Source: an uncultured Lentisphaerota bacterium
Lineage (GTDB): Bacteria > Verrucomicrobiota > Lentisphaeria > Victivallales > UBA1829
DNA: 46,458 nucleotides
Direction of reading: 5' to 3'
Assembly (NCBI GenBank): GCA_900320095.1
Contig: ONQZ01000028.1
Span: 1 to 46,458 of the forward strand
Each line of letters begins with the position of its first letter. Within the stretch, counting starts at the first letter, position 1. The position numbers and the translations under genes are program-made. Of the stretch, positions 26,055 to 34,310 are shown in pieces. Under the pieces are notes generated by a model. The model worked only from the letters and a program-made list of their open reading frames with translations. It was not told the origin of the DNA and ran no database searches.

Positions 26055-26139
26055 ATTGAAGTAGTTTTGCGTCTTTTCCGGAGGTCGCCTCGGAACGGAC
26101 GCCGCGAGCACAAACATTCACCACACACACGGTCCCGAA

Positions 26140-26955
26140 ATGTCCCATTATCTCTTCGACGGCATGGACAGTTACGATACGCCCGAGTCCAACCGCTGTT
26201 CCCTCGCGTTCCACCTCTGGCTTCACAGCCGCTGGTACTTCTATCAGAGCAACTTCATGACGTTCATCCAGTGCGGCAACACCGCCTCGCACGGCAAACT
26301 CGACAAGGAAGGCCAGATCATGTATTCCTCCCGCAACATCCGCCTGATCGAACGCTGCGGCGGCCGCATCCACATCCGCGGCCTCAACCATCTGCGCGAG
26401 CTCGGCGGCAAGCCGGTCGTGATCGTGGGCAACCACATGAGCCTGCTGGAGACGGCCGTGCTCCACGCGATCATCCGCGAGTATATCGACTTCTCGTTCG
26501 TCGTGAAGAAATCCCTGCTCGATGTGCCGTTCTTCCGCCATATCCTGCTGTCGTTCCACGCGATCCCGGTCGGCCGCACCAACGCCCGCGAAGACCTTAA
26601 GACCGTCCTCACCGAGGGCAAAAAGATGCTTGAATCGGGCATCTCCATGATCGTCTTTCCCCAGTCCACGCGCACGGACACGTTCGACCCCTCGCAGTTC
26701 AACACCATCGGCATCAAGCTCGCGAAATCCGCGGGCGTCCCGGTCCTCCCCATGGCGCTGAAGACCGATTTCCTCTCCACCGGCAAATACCTGCGCGACA
26801 TGGGCCCGCTCCACCCCGAGCGCCCCGTCCGGTTCGAGTTCGGACCCGCCATGGAGGTCGCCCAGAACAGCCACGAGACGCACCAGAAGACCATCGACTT
26901 CATCCAAGGGTGTTTCGACTGCTGGGCCGAAGAGGACAAGGCAGCGAAAAAATAA
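26140..26955 (+). CDS. 1-acyl-sn-glycerol-3-phosphate acyltransferase-like protein (PlsC family)
   Basis: 271-aa member of the PlsC/LPLAT family, which adds the second acyl chain to lysophosphatidate or related acceptors at the inner membrane. Block I is VGNHMSLLET (97-105), block II VGRTNAREDL (144-153) and block III FPQSTRTDTF (173-182). Two departures from the textbook enzyme stand out: block I reads H-x4-E (H99, E104) instead of H-x4-D, and block III has FPQSTR instead of FPEGTR. Glu could still serve the charge-relay role, so activity is plausible but the acceptor may differ. No obvious ribosome site precedes the ATG. Monocistronic, ended by a strong terminator. Confidence 0.82.
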   Translation: MSHYLFDGMDSYDTPESNRCSLAFHLWLHSRWYFYQSNFMTFIQCGNTASHGKLDKEGQIMYSSRNIRLIERCGGRIHIRGLNHLRELGGKPVVIVGNHMSLLETAVLHAIIREYIDFSFVVKKSLLDVPFFRHILLSFHAIPVGRTNAREDLKTVLTEGKKMLESGISMIVFPQSTRTDTFDPSQFNTIGIKLAKSAGVPVLPMALKTDFLSTGKYLRDMGPLHPERPVRFEFGPAMEVAQNSHETHQKTIDFIQGCFDCWAEEDKAAKK

Positions 26956-26982
26956 TCCGCCTTTCCTCTGTTCAGGACACAG

Positions 26983-27025
26983 AAAAAGCTTCCCTCCGGA
27001 TTCGCTCGCGGACGGGAAGCTTTTT
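26983..27025. terminator. strong bidirectional terminator
   Basis: A perfect 12-bp stem (AAAAAGCTTCCC 26983-26994 with 27014-27025) plus an inner TCCG/CGGA pair. T-runs end it on both strands. It serves the plsC-like gene and the convergent secreted-protein gene. Confidence 0.9.
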
Positions 27026-27050
27026 TCAGATGCGAGGTCGCGGTTCCGGC

Positions 27051-27680
27051 TCAGTTGCCGGACTCGAACGCCTCCTCATAAGTCATGTTGCAGATGCCTT
27101 CCGGGCGGACGGACGACACACGGGTGAAGTTTTTCCCGTCGGGCATCACGCGCACCTGGAACGAGGCGGGGGCGAGCGAGGTTTCGAAGAGTTTCACCCT
27201 CAGCGTGACGGGCAGGAGTCCTTTTTTCGCCGCGGCGATCTCGTCCTGCCTCACGGGGAAGAGCAGCCGGTAGTATTTCAACTGGGACGACGTCTTGATG
27301 ATCCATTTCTCGACGTCGGAGGAATACCCGTCAGCGCCCTCGGCGACCGCGAAGCACGGATAGGTGCCGTTTTTGCCGACGATCTCGTAGTCGAACCGGC
27401 TGAGGCTGCGTCCGTTGTCCAGCTTCACGATCAGCTCGATCCACGCGGGATTCTCGATCGCGGGCTTGTCGAACTCGGATTCGACGTCAAATGACGGTTT
27501 CTGTTTGCAAATCTCGGCGGAAAGGATCGTGCCGGCGCGGAACGGCACGGCGGTGAGCTTCCCGGAAGAAACAGCCGCGGGCGCCGCCGACGCCTCGGCG
27601 CCGGATGTCTGCGCGTCGACGATGAACGGCGCGGACGCCGCGAGCACGGCGGCGAACAAAATGGAACGGAAACGAAGCAT
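27051..27680 (-). CDS. small secreted protein of unknown function
   Basis: 209 aa from the ATG at 27680 with AGGAG 10 nt upstream; longer in-frame starts exist but lie over the promoter. A signal peptide covers about residues 1-23 (FRSILFAAVLAASAPFIVDA, cleavage after DA likely). The mature part is beta-rich, with a segment AWIELIVKLDNGRSLSRFDY and YPCFAVAEGADG resembling discoidin/F5-F8-type or carbohydrate-binding beta sandwiches, but I cannot assign a family. Expected location is periplasm or outside. It has a near-perfect promoter and strong terminator, so it is a free-standing, probably well-expressed gene. Confidence 0.75.
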   Translation of the reverse strand: MLRFRSILFAAVLAASAPFIVDAQTSGAEASAAPAAVSSGKLTAVPFRAGTILSAEICKQKPSFDVESEFDKPAIENPAWIELIVKLDNGRSLSRFDYEIVGKNGTYPCFAVAEGADGYSSDVEKWIIKTSSQLKYYRLLFPVRQDEIAAAKKGLLPVTLRVKLFETSLAPASFQVRVMPDGKNFTRVSSVRPEGICNMTYEEAFESGN

Positions 27681-27764
27681 GACTTCAAAAACTCCTGTTT
27701 CGGTGTCGTGGATTTGGGGGGCCGGCATCATCCGGACGAACCCCGGACAAGCGGCTTTCTTATT

Positions 27765-27793
27765 ATTATATCCCCGCTTCGATGCAAAATCAA
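27765..27793 (-). promoter_or_regulatory. promoter of the small secreted protein gene
   Basis: On the minus strand TTGATT (27788-27793), 17 bp, consensus TATAAT (27765-27770). Confidence 0.8.
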
Positions 27794-27834
27794 GTTTCCG
27801 GCCTTTTTTTTTACGGAAAAAATGAAATCTCAAC

Positions 27835-27863
27835 TGGAATATTTGCCGAATACGCGCTATTGT
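27835..27863 (+). promoter_or_regulatory. candidate promoter of the pyr operon
   Basis: TGGAAT (27835-27840), 17 bp, TATTGT (27858-27863), leaving a leader of about 100 nt before pyrR. The leader has GC-rich hairpins (GCACGG/CCGTGC, GCCCC/GGGGC) but no T-run, so a classical attenuator is not evident. Confidence 0.45.
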
Positions 27864-27971
27864 AAAAAGGCCGATCTTCGCGCGCGCATTTCGCCCGCGC
27901 ACGGACACGCACATCCCGTGCGCCCCGATTCCGGGGCCGCGGCCACCAGCATCGAACAGGAAAATACACGC

Positions 27972-28529
27972 ATGAACGACTACGAATCTGAACACGAAAC
28001 CATGTTCGAAGGCGACTGCATCTCGGAGGCCATCGAGACGATCTCGGAGGCCATCTGCGAGCACATCGCGAACGATCCGCCGGAATCGGTCGCACTGATC
28101 GGCATCCAGGCGGGCGGCGTCCCCCTCGCAAAACGCATCGCGCGCAGCATCCGCGAGCGCACGGGACGCGAAATTGAGGTCGGTACGCTCGACATTTCCA
28201 TGTACCGCGACGACATCGGCAAACGGAAGACGCTCCCCATGATCCGGGAGACCGAGATCCCGTTCGACATCAACGACAAGATCATCATCCTCGCCGACGA
28301 CGTGCTCCAGAGCGGACGAAGCGTCCGCGCCGCGCTCGACGCCCTCACCGATTTCGGACGCCCCGGCCAGATCCGCCTCGCCGCCCTCATCGACCGCGGC
28401 GGCCGCGAGTTCCCCATCCACGCCGACTACGTCGGGATGAAGGTCTCGGTCGGCCCAGAATGGCGCGTCTGCATGGACTGGGTGGAATGCAACGGCACCG
28501 ACAGCGTTTTCAAGGTCAAAAAACAATAA
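27972..28529 (+). CDS. pyrR: PyrR-like bifunctional regulator/uracil phosphoribosyltransferase
   Basis: 185 aa from the ATG at 27972. A type I phosphoribosyltransferase fold with the PRPP-binding motif IIILADDVLQSGRSVRAA (105-121), IGIQAGGVPLAKRI (43-56) and the GTLDISMYRDD segment (71-81) typical of PyrR. In Gram-positives PyrR binds pyr mRNA and controls attenuation in response to UMP; it also has weak uracil phosphoribosyltransferase activity. Position as first gene before pyrB and pyrC supports the name. A PyrR-binding loop is not recognisable in the leader, so RNA control is not shown. The ORF extends in frame to 27708 but that part has no start signal. Confidence 0.9.
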   Translation: MNDYESEHETMFEGDCISEAIETISEAICEHIANDPPESVALIGIQAGGVPLAKRIARSIRERTGREIEVGTLDISMYRDDIGKRKTLPMIRETEIPFDINDKIIILADDVLQSGRSVRAALDALTDFGRPGQIRLAALIDRGGREFPIHADYVGMKVSVGPEWRVCMDWVECNGTDSVFKVKKQ

Positions 28530-28541
28530 GGACCCCCCGAT

Positions 28542-29471
28542 ATGGATTTTCAATGGACGAAAAAGGATCTGCTGTCTCTCTACGACCTCTCCAGGGACGA
28601 GATACTCCACATCCTGAACACTGCCGAAGAGTTCAAAAAGGTCTCCCAGCGGAACGTCAAGAAAGTGCCTGCGCTCCGCGGCCGCACCGTGGTGAACCTC
28701 TTCGTGGAGCCGAGTACGCGCACCCGCGTTTCCTTCGAGCTCGCCGAACAGCGCCTCAGCGCCGACATCATCAACATGAACGCCGACGTGAGCAGTTTCC
28801 GCAAGGGCGAGACCCTGCTTGACACGCTCAAGAACATCCAGGCGCTCCAGGCCGACATTGTAGTCATCCGCCACCAGGCCACCGGCGCCCCGAACTTCCT
28901 CGCCCGCGAGCTCAACATGGGCGTGGTGAACGCGGGCGACGGCGCGCACAGCCATCCGACGCAGGCACTCCTCGACATCTTCACCATGCGCGAGAAGAAA
29001 GGCCGCATCGAGGGCCTGAACGTGGTCATCGTCGGCGACATCCTCCACAGCCGCGTCGCGCGCAGCAACGCCTGGGGGCTCATCAAGCTCGGCGCGAACG
29101 TCACCTTCGCCGGGCCTGCCACGCTCGTCCCTCGCGAATTCGAGCAGATCGGCGTCCGCGTCTGCCACAACCTGAAGGACGCCCTCGCCGAAGCCGACGT
29201 CATCAACCTGCTCCGCATCCAGCTCGAACGCCAGCAGCGCGGCTACTTCCCCAGCCTCGGCGAATACTCCCGCTTCTTTGGCATACACCCGGAAACGCTC
29301 CGGTACATCAAGAAGGACGCGCTCATCATGCACCCCGGCCCCATCAACCGCGGCGTCGAGATCGACTCCGCCGTCGCCGACGGTCCGCAGTCCGTCATCC
29401 TCGAACAAGTCACCAACGGCCTCGCAGTCCGCATGGCCGTCCTCTTCCTCGTCGCGGGGGCACTCAAATGA
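28542..29471 (+). CDS. pyrB: aspartate carbamoyltransferase catalytic subunit
   Basis: 309 aa. Condenses carbamoyl phosphate and aspartate, the second step of pyrimidine synthesis. Carbamoyl-phosphate site EPSTRTRVSFE (56-66), FRKGET (86-91), HPTQALLD (about 142) and the HPGPINRGVE loop near the C-terminus are all present. No regulatory pyrI gene follows, so feedback control would be of the class found with PyrR. Starts 12 nt after pyrR and overlaps pyrC by 4 nt. Confidence 0.96.
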   Translation: MDFQWTKKDLLSLYDLSRDEILHILNTAEEFKKVSQRNVKKVPALRGRTVVNLFVEPSTRTRVSFELAEQRLSADIINMNADVSSFRKGETLLDTLKNIQALQADIVVIRHQATGAPNFLARELNMGVVNAGDGAHSHPTQALLDIFTMREKKGRIEGLNVVIVGDILHSRVARSNAWGLIKLGANVTFAGPATLVPREFEQIGVRVCHNLKDALAEADVINLLRIQLERQQRGYFPSLGEYSRFFGIHPETLRYIKKDALIMHPGPINRGVEIDSAVADGPQSVILEQVTNGLAVRMAVLFLVAGALK

Positions 29472-30793
29472 ACAAGAAAAACTCCTGGATTCTCAAGAAC
29501 GGCCGCATCATCGACCCGGCAAACCACATTGACCGCACCGGCGACCTCTGGATCAGGGACGGACGCATCGTCGAACCCGGCTCCTTCGATCCCGCGCTCG
29601 ATGAAACCGAAACGATCAACCTGAAGGGACTCGTCGTCGCGCCCGGCCTGATCGACATGCACGTGCATCTGCGCCAGCCCGGCAACACCGACGCGGAGAC
29701 CATCCGCACCGGCACCATGGCGGCCGCCGCGGGCGGATTCACCTCGATCGTCGCCATGCCGAACACCTCGCCGTGCGCCGACAACGCCGCCACCATCCAG
29801 TACATCAAGGAATTCGCCGCCCGCGAGGGCGTCGTGAAGGTCCTCCCCTCCGGCGCGCTCAGCGTCGGGCGCAAGGGCGAAGAGATGTCGCCCGTCGGCA
29901 GCCTCAAGGCCGCCGGAGTCGTCGCGCTCACCGACGACGGCACCTGCATCCAGAGCAACGAGCTGATGCGGCACGTGGTCGAGTACGCCGGGAACTTCGG
30001 GATCCCCATCCTCGAGCACTGCGAAGACAAGTTCCTCGCCGGCGACGGCGTGATGCACGAGGGCTACTGGTCCGTCCTGCTCGGCATGAAGGCGATCCCG
30101 TCCGCCGCCGAGGAAGTCATCGTGGCGCGCGACATCATCCTCTCCCGCCTCGCGAACTGGAAGATCCACATCCAGCACGTCAGCTCGCGCAATTCCGTCC
30201 GCATGATCCGGTCCGCGCAGGCCGACGGCGTCCGCATCTCCGCCGAGGCCACGCCGCACCACATCGCACTGACCGACGTCGAGATCAAGAAGTTCGACAC
30301 GAACTACAAGATGAATCCGCCGCTGTGCGCCGAAGAGGACCGCATGGCGCTTATCGAAGGGCTCCAGGACGGCACGATCGCCGTGATCGCCACAGACCAC
30401 GCACCCCACACGCAGACCGCCAAGCTCGTCGAATTCGACCATGCGCCGTTCGGCATCATCGGCCTCGAGACCGCCGTGCCCGTGGCGCTGACCGAGCTGT
30501 ACCACAAGAATTATCTTTCCCTGTCGCAGGTCATCTCCAAGTTCACGGTCGGACCCGCCACCGTCCTCGGCATCAACGCCGGGACGCTCTCCGTCGGCGC
30601 ACCCGCGGACGTCACGGTCATCGACCCGGACTGCGATTACATCGTCGACGCGAACGACTTCTACTCGAAGTCCCGCAACACGCCGTTCAACGGCTACGCC
30701 GCGAAGGGCCGCACCATGGCGACGTTCGTCGACGGCGAGTGCGTCTTCTCGCTCCTGAGGGACTCCGAATCCGACGACGAGGACGCCCGATGA
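29468..30793 (+). CDS. pyrC: dihydroorotase
   Basis: 441-aa dihydroorotase of the long (type I, TIGR00857) class, which closes carbamoyl aspartate to dihydroorotate. Metal ligands are in GLIDMHVHLRQPG (60-72, H65 and H67), the HCEDKF and HIQHVSS segments, and ATDHAPH (about 308-314, D310). The metal-bridging Lys region is replaced by a Asp/Thr segment (ALTDDGTC), as in enzymes where Asp takes that place. ATGA overlap with pyrB and with tsaE at both ends implies coupled translation. Confidence 0.95.
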   Translation: MNKKNSWILKNGRIIDPANHIDRTGDLWIRDGRIVEPGSFDPALDETETINLKGLVVAPGLIDMHVHLRQPGNTDAETIRTGTMAAAAGGFTSIVAMPNTSPCADNAATIQYIKEFAAREGVVKVLPSGALSVGRKGEEMSPVGSLKAAGVVALTDDGTCIQSNELMRHVVEYAGNFGIPILEHCEDKFLAGDGVMHEGYWSVLLGMKAIPSAAEEVIVARDIILSRLANWKIHIQHVSSRNSVRMIRSAQADGVRISAEATPHHIALTDVEIKKFDTNYKMNPPLCAEEDRMALIEGLQDGTIAVIATDHAPHTQTAKLVEFDHAPFGIIGLETAVPVALTELYHKNYLSLSQVISKFTVGPATVLGINAGTLSVGAPADVTVIDPDCDYIVDANDFYSKSRNTPFNGYAAKGRTMATFVDGECVFSLLRDSESDDEDAR

Positions 30794-31257
30794 ACTTCGA
30801 CATGCACGGATTCGCCGCGATCCTGGCGCAGCGCCTCCCCGTCCGTTCGGATTCCCCCGAGGGGACCGAGGCCGCCGCCGCCGCGATCGCGCGCCAGCTC
30901 CCGCCCGGCACGGTCATCGCCCTGCACGGCACACTCGGCGCGGGCAAGACGGTCTTCGCGCGCGGGTTCGCCCGCGCCCTCGGCATCGTCGAACCCGTGA
31001 GCAGTCCCACGTTCACGCTCGTGCAGGAGTACCCCTTCCCCGGCGGCGTGCTGTACCACCTCGACCTCTACCGCATCGACAACTCGACCAACGCGCTGGC
31101 GTTCGGCGTGGACGAATACCTCTACGATCCGCGCGCCTACACGCTCGTCGAGTGGCCGGAGCGCATCATGGACATCCTGCCGCCCCACACGCTTCATCTG
31201 CTGCTCCGCCCGCTGCAGGGACAGAACCAGCGGGAACTCTCGCTCGCCGGGATCTGA
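30790..31257 (+). CDS. tsaE: tRNA threonylcarbamoyladenosine biosynthesis ATPase TsaE
   Basis: 155 aa from the ATG at 30790, overlapping the pyrC stop by 4 nt. Walker A HGTLGAGKTVFARG (46-59), the EPVSSPTFTLVQEY motif and HLDLYRI match TsaE, the P-loop protein that works with TsaB and TsaD in making t6A37 on tRNA. The N-terminus is about 15 residues longer than usual. Its place in a pyrimidine operon is not typical, since tsaE usually neighbours tsaB, alr or the amidase gene; neither tsaB nor tsaD is in the window. Confidence 0.92.
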   Translation: MNFDMHGFAAILAQRLPVRSDSPEGTEAAAAAIARQLPPGTVIALHGTLGAGKTVFARGFARALGIVEPVSSPTFTLVQEYPFPGGVLYHLDLYRIDNSTNALAFGVDEYLYDPRAYTLVEWPERIMDILPPHTLHLLLRPLQGQNQRELSLAGI

Positions 31258-31334
31258 ACGCAATCATCGTCCGTTTACCACTTTTTAAGTTTTTCACAAG
31301 CCACAGTTTTTGAGCCACAGGAAATCCCCCGACC

Positions 31335-32630
31335 ATGAAAAGCATCGTCATCGAAGGTCCGGCGCGCGTCTCCGGCGTCATCACGCCCGGCGGCAACAAG
31401 AACGCCGCGCTCCCCATCATCGCCGCGGCCATCCTCACGCGCGACGAAGTCGTCATCCACAACATGCCGAAGATCCTCGACGTCGAGGTCATGCTCGACC
31501 TCGCACGCGACCTCGGCGCATCCGTCACGCGTGAAGGCTCCACGGTCGTCATCTGCGCACGCGACATCGACTCCGCCTCCCTGCCCCCGAAGAAATGCGC
31601 CGCGCTCCGCGCCTCCTTCATCTTCGGCGGCGCAGTAGCGGCACGCTGCGGCGAATCTTTCATCGGTCTGCCGGGAGGCGACTTCATCGGACGCCGCCGC
31701 CTGGACTCGCATTTCTATGGTCTTGAGAAACTCGGCATCGGCAAGACGTTCGACCAAGACACAGCCGTCGTGCATTTCCAGCTTAAGAAAGACGGGCTTT
31801 CCGGCGCTGACATCTTCCTCGACGAGGCCAGCGTAACCGCCACCGAGCACATCCTGATCGCCGCCGTCCTCGCGAAGGGGAAAACGGTCATCCGCAACGC
31901 CGCCGCGGAACCCCACGTGCAGCAGCTCGCGGAGTTCTTGAACCTCATGGGCGCGAAGATCACCGGTCTCGAGTCCAACACGCTTTTCATCGAGGGCGTG
32001 TCCGAGCTGCACGGCGCGGAATTCACCCTCGACTCCGACCACATTGAAGCCGCCAGCTTCCTCGCGATGGCGGCGGCCACCGGCGGCGGCCTCGAGATCA
32101 CCGGCAAGCTCCCGCCCTCGCACTACTGGATGGCGAAACGCGTCTACGAGAAATTCAACATCAAGTTCCGGTTCTACCGCGACCACATCATCCTGAAGCC
32201 GGACCAGAACCTCCGCGTGCAGAACGATTTCGGCAGCGCCATCCCGACCATCTCCGACGGTCCCTGGCCGCAGTTCCCCAGCGATATGATGAGCTGCATG
32301 ATCGTCGCCGCCACGCAGGCGCGCGGCACATGCCTTTTCTTCGAGAAGATGTTCGAAAGCCGCATCTACTTCGTCGACCGCCTGATCTCCATGGGCGCGA
32401 ACGCCATCGTCTGCGACCCCCACCGCGTGGTGATCTCCGGCCCCTCCCCGCTTCACGGCGGCGAAATGTCCAGCCCCGACATCCGCGCCGGCATGGCAAT
32501 GATCGTGGCGGCCACCATCGCGCACGGCAGGTCCGTGATCCACAACGCCGACATGATCTTCCGCGGATACGAAAACCTCCTCGACAAACTCCACGCGCTC
32601 TCCGTGAACGCCAAACTTGAGGAAACCTGA
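31335..32630 (+). CDS. murA: UDP-N-acetylglucosamine 1-carboxyvinyltransferase, Asp-type (fosfomycin-insensitive form)
   Basis: 431 aa. Transfers enolpyruvate from PEP to UDP-GlcNAc, the first committed step of peptidoglycan synthesis. The start GGNKNAALP (19-27, K22) and LRASFIF (R92) fit. The catalytic loop reads LPGGDFIGRRRLDSH, so the usual Cys115 (E. coli numbering, PGGC) is Asp here (D116). Asp at this place is known from Chlamydia and Mycobacterium MurA, remains active, and cannot be alkylated by fosfomycin. AGGAAA lies 12 nt before the ATG; a 77-nt AT-rich gap separates it from tsaE. Confidence 0.95.
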   Translation: MKSIVIEGPARVSGVITPGGNKNAALPIIAAAILTRDEVVIHNMPKILDVEVMLDLARDLGASVTREGSTVVICARDIDSASLPPKKCAALRASFIFGGAVAARCGESFIGLPGGDFIGRRRLDSHFYGLEKLGIGKTFDQDTAVVHFQLKKDGLSGADIFLDEASVTATEHILIAAVLAKGKTVIRNAAAEPHVQQLAEFLNLMGAKITGLESNTLFIEGVSELHGAEFTLDSDHIEAASFLAMAAATGGGLEITGKLPPSHYWMAKRVYEKFNIKFRFYRDHIILKPDQNLRVQNDFGSAIPTISDGPWPQFPSDMMSCMIVAATQARGTCLFFEKMFESRIYFVDRLISMGANAIVCDPHRVVISGPSPLHGGEMSSPDIRAGMAMIVAATIAHGRSVIHNADMIFRGYENLLDKLHALSVNAKLEET

Positions 32631-32634
32631 TCCC

Positions 32635-34194
32635 ATGGCATTCTCCAAACCGCGCCGCACCGCCCGCGCCGCTCAGAGCGGGCGCAGAAACGGCGCTTTC
32701 AGACAGTCCAAATCCTTCTCCGCTCCGGACGAAAAAGCCCCGGCTTCCGTCCGCATGGCATCCGCACAAAAAGAACCTGACGGCGCTTCGGAGTTCCTGT
32801 TCCAGCACGCCGTCGCGCTCGCCGTCTCCAACGCACAACTCGAAAACAAGCTTGACGCCGGGCAGCCGCACGAGCTCCTGGTCCCACTCGACTACGCCGA
32901 CGAATGCCGCGTCAAGACCGACGCTGTCCGCTCGTTCTGGCAGGTCCACGGACTCCCTGCCCAGCTGGTCCGGGAAATCGTCCCGTCGCCCGTCCCGCGC
33001 GGCTACCGCGCCACCTCCAAACGCCGCGTCTACGTGGCGCGCGACGGCCGCCTTAGGTTCTGCATGGGATACGGCGCGGAACGCGAGGAGACGCTCCGGT
33101 CCGCGCTGGAACCGGAATCGCACAACGAGGTTTACGCGTGGCTGCGGAAGATGCTCGTGTCGCCCGTCTACCGCGCCGTCGGACGCAGCCTGAACTTCAT
33201 CGTCGTGCGCGGCGGCTCGGAACGCCTGACGCTGATCCTGAATTTCTTCCACCTGGACGCCGCGGTCATGCACAAGACGAAACTGCTCGCCGACCACGTC
33301 CGCGCCGAGCTTCCCCAGGTCGCCGCGATGTTCACGTTCCTCGACGAGACGCGCTCCGAATTCTACCTCGAATCGCGTTCCGCCGGGGCGCATCCGTTCA
33401 AAAAGCTTTTCGGCTCCGAATATCTCGATCTCACCGCCGCCGGATGCAAGTTCCTGTACCCGCCGTCCGCGTTCTCGCAGGTCAACGAATCCATCCTGGA
33501 CGCGTTTCTGCGCGAGGCGAAAAAGCTCCTGAAACCCGGCCCGGAATCCACCCTGATCGACCTTTTCTCCGGCTACGGGCTCTTCGCCGTCGCGCTCGGC
33601 GACACGCCGGAACGCGTCGTCGGCATGGACTTCAACGGACCGGCGATCCACGCGGCGTCCGGCAACGCCCTGCACAACCGCCCCGACGCCGACATCGAGT
33701 TCATCGCCGCCGCGGTCACGCCGTCCGCCATCGAAAACAAGCTCCCGCCCTGCCCCGCCGACCTCTACGGTGCCGACGAGGAACAGCCCGAGGGCGAGCT
33801 TTTCATCCTCGACCCGCCCAGGAGCGGCGTCCGTCCGAACGTGATCGCCGCCATCGCGAAGCGTTCCCCGGCGCGCGTCCTGAACATCTTCTGTTCCGCC
33901 GACGAGGTCCCGCGCACGCTCAAGGCGTGGAAGCACAACGGCTATTCCCCCGTTGCCGTCCGCGTCTTCGACATGTTCCCCGGCTCGCCCAACGTCGAAA
34001 CGATGGTCCTGCTGGAGAAGACGAAGAAGAAACAGTCATCCGTCGTGCCTCACGGCAAGAAGAGAATCTCCTCCGGGAAGCCGCGTAGAGCAGAAAAGGC
34101 TACCGCATCCGCGCTGAAATCCAACCGCGCCGCGAAAAAGGCCGCACGAGGTCACAAAGGAAAACCCGCCCCAACGCGCACGCATTCGAACTAA
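32635..34194 (+). CDS. TrmA/RumA family RNA (uracil-5-)-methyltransferase
   Basis: 519 aa from the ATG at 32635, 4 nt after murA, with GAGGAAA upstream. S-adenosylmethionine-dependent m5U methyltransferase acting on 23S rRNA or tRNA. Signature motifs: QVNESILDAFL, LIDLFSGYGLFAVALG (SAM-binding motif I), DPPRSG (D393), and the nucleophile C420 in LNIFCSADEVP. The N-terminal TRAM domain and the 4Fe-4S cysteines of RlmD are missing, replaced by a basic, disordered 40-residue segment. The C-terminal 60 residues form a Lys/Arg-rich tail that probably helps RNA binding. The target base cannot be told from sequence. Confidence 0.88.
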   Translation: MAFSKPRRTARAAQSGRRNGAFRQSKSFSAPDEKAPASVRMASAQKEPDGASEFLFQHAVALAVSNAQLENKLDAGQPHELLVPLDYADECRVKTDAVRSFWQVHGLPAQLVREIVPSPVPRGYRATSKRRVYVARDGRLRFCMGYGAEREETLRSALEPESHNEVYAWLRKMLVSPVYRAVGRSLNFIVVRGGSERLTLILNFFHLDAAVMHKTKLLADHVRAELPQVAAMFTFLDETRSEFYLESRSAGAHPFKKLFGSEYLDLTAAGCKFLYPPSAFSQVNESILDAFLREAKKLLKPGPESTLIDLFSGYGLFAVALGDTPERVVGMDFNGPAIHAASGNALHNRPDADIEFIAAAVTPSAIENKLPPCPADLYGADEEQPEGELFILDPPRSGVRPNVIAAIAKRSPARVLNIFCSADEVPRTLKAWKHNGYSPVAVRVFDMFPGSPNVETMVLLEKTKKKQSSVVPHGKKRISSGKPRRAEKATASALKSNRAAKKAARGHKGKPAPTRTHSN

Positions 34195-34217
34195 AAACCG
34201 GGTATTCGCCGTTTTTT
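34193..34217 (+). terminator. terminator after the RNA methyltransferase
   Basis: AAAAAC (34193-34198) pairs with GTTTTT (34211-34216), with a two-base GG/CC continuation and a T-run. The stem begins inside the TAA stop codon. Confidence 0.5.
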
Positions 34218-34229
34218 ACATTTTTTCGC

Positions 34230-34259
34230 TTGAATTTCCGGTTTCCTATGGCATATTAT
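34230..34259 (+). promoter_or_regulatory. promoter of the Rrf2 regulator
   Basis: TTGAAT (34230-34235), 18 bp, TATTAT (34254-34259), about 50 nt before the ATG at 34311. Confidence 0.65.
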
Positions 34260-34310
34260 AGACAGGCAATTTGACCATTTCACGGAATTCTTATCGGAGT
34301 TTTACATTTC

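Larger units (their letters stand above)
25717..26139. other. 423-bp divergent intergenic region
   Basis: Holds the long leader and promoter of the decarboxylase (left) and the promoter and 80-nt leader of the acyltransferase (right). The middle is unusual in composition: A-runs flank the self-complementary CCGCGCGCGG (25975-25984). I see no ORF, RNA gene or known riboswitch in it. Confidence 0.6.

Noticed and set aside
27864..27971. PyrR-dependent attenuator in the pyr leader
   Set aside because: GC-rich hairpins exist but there is no T-run and no recognisable PyrR-binding loop.
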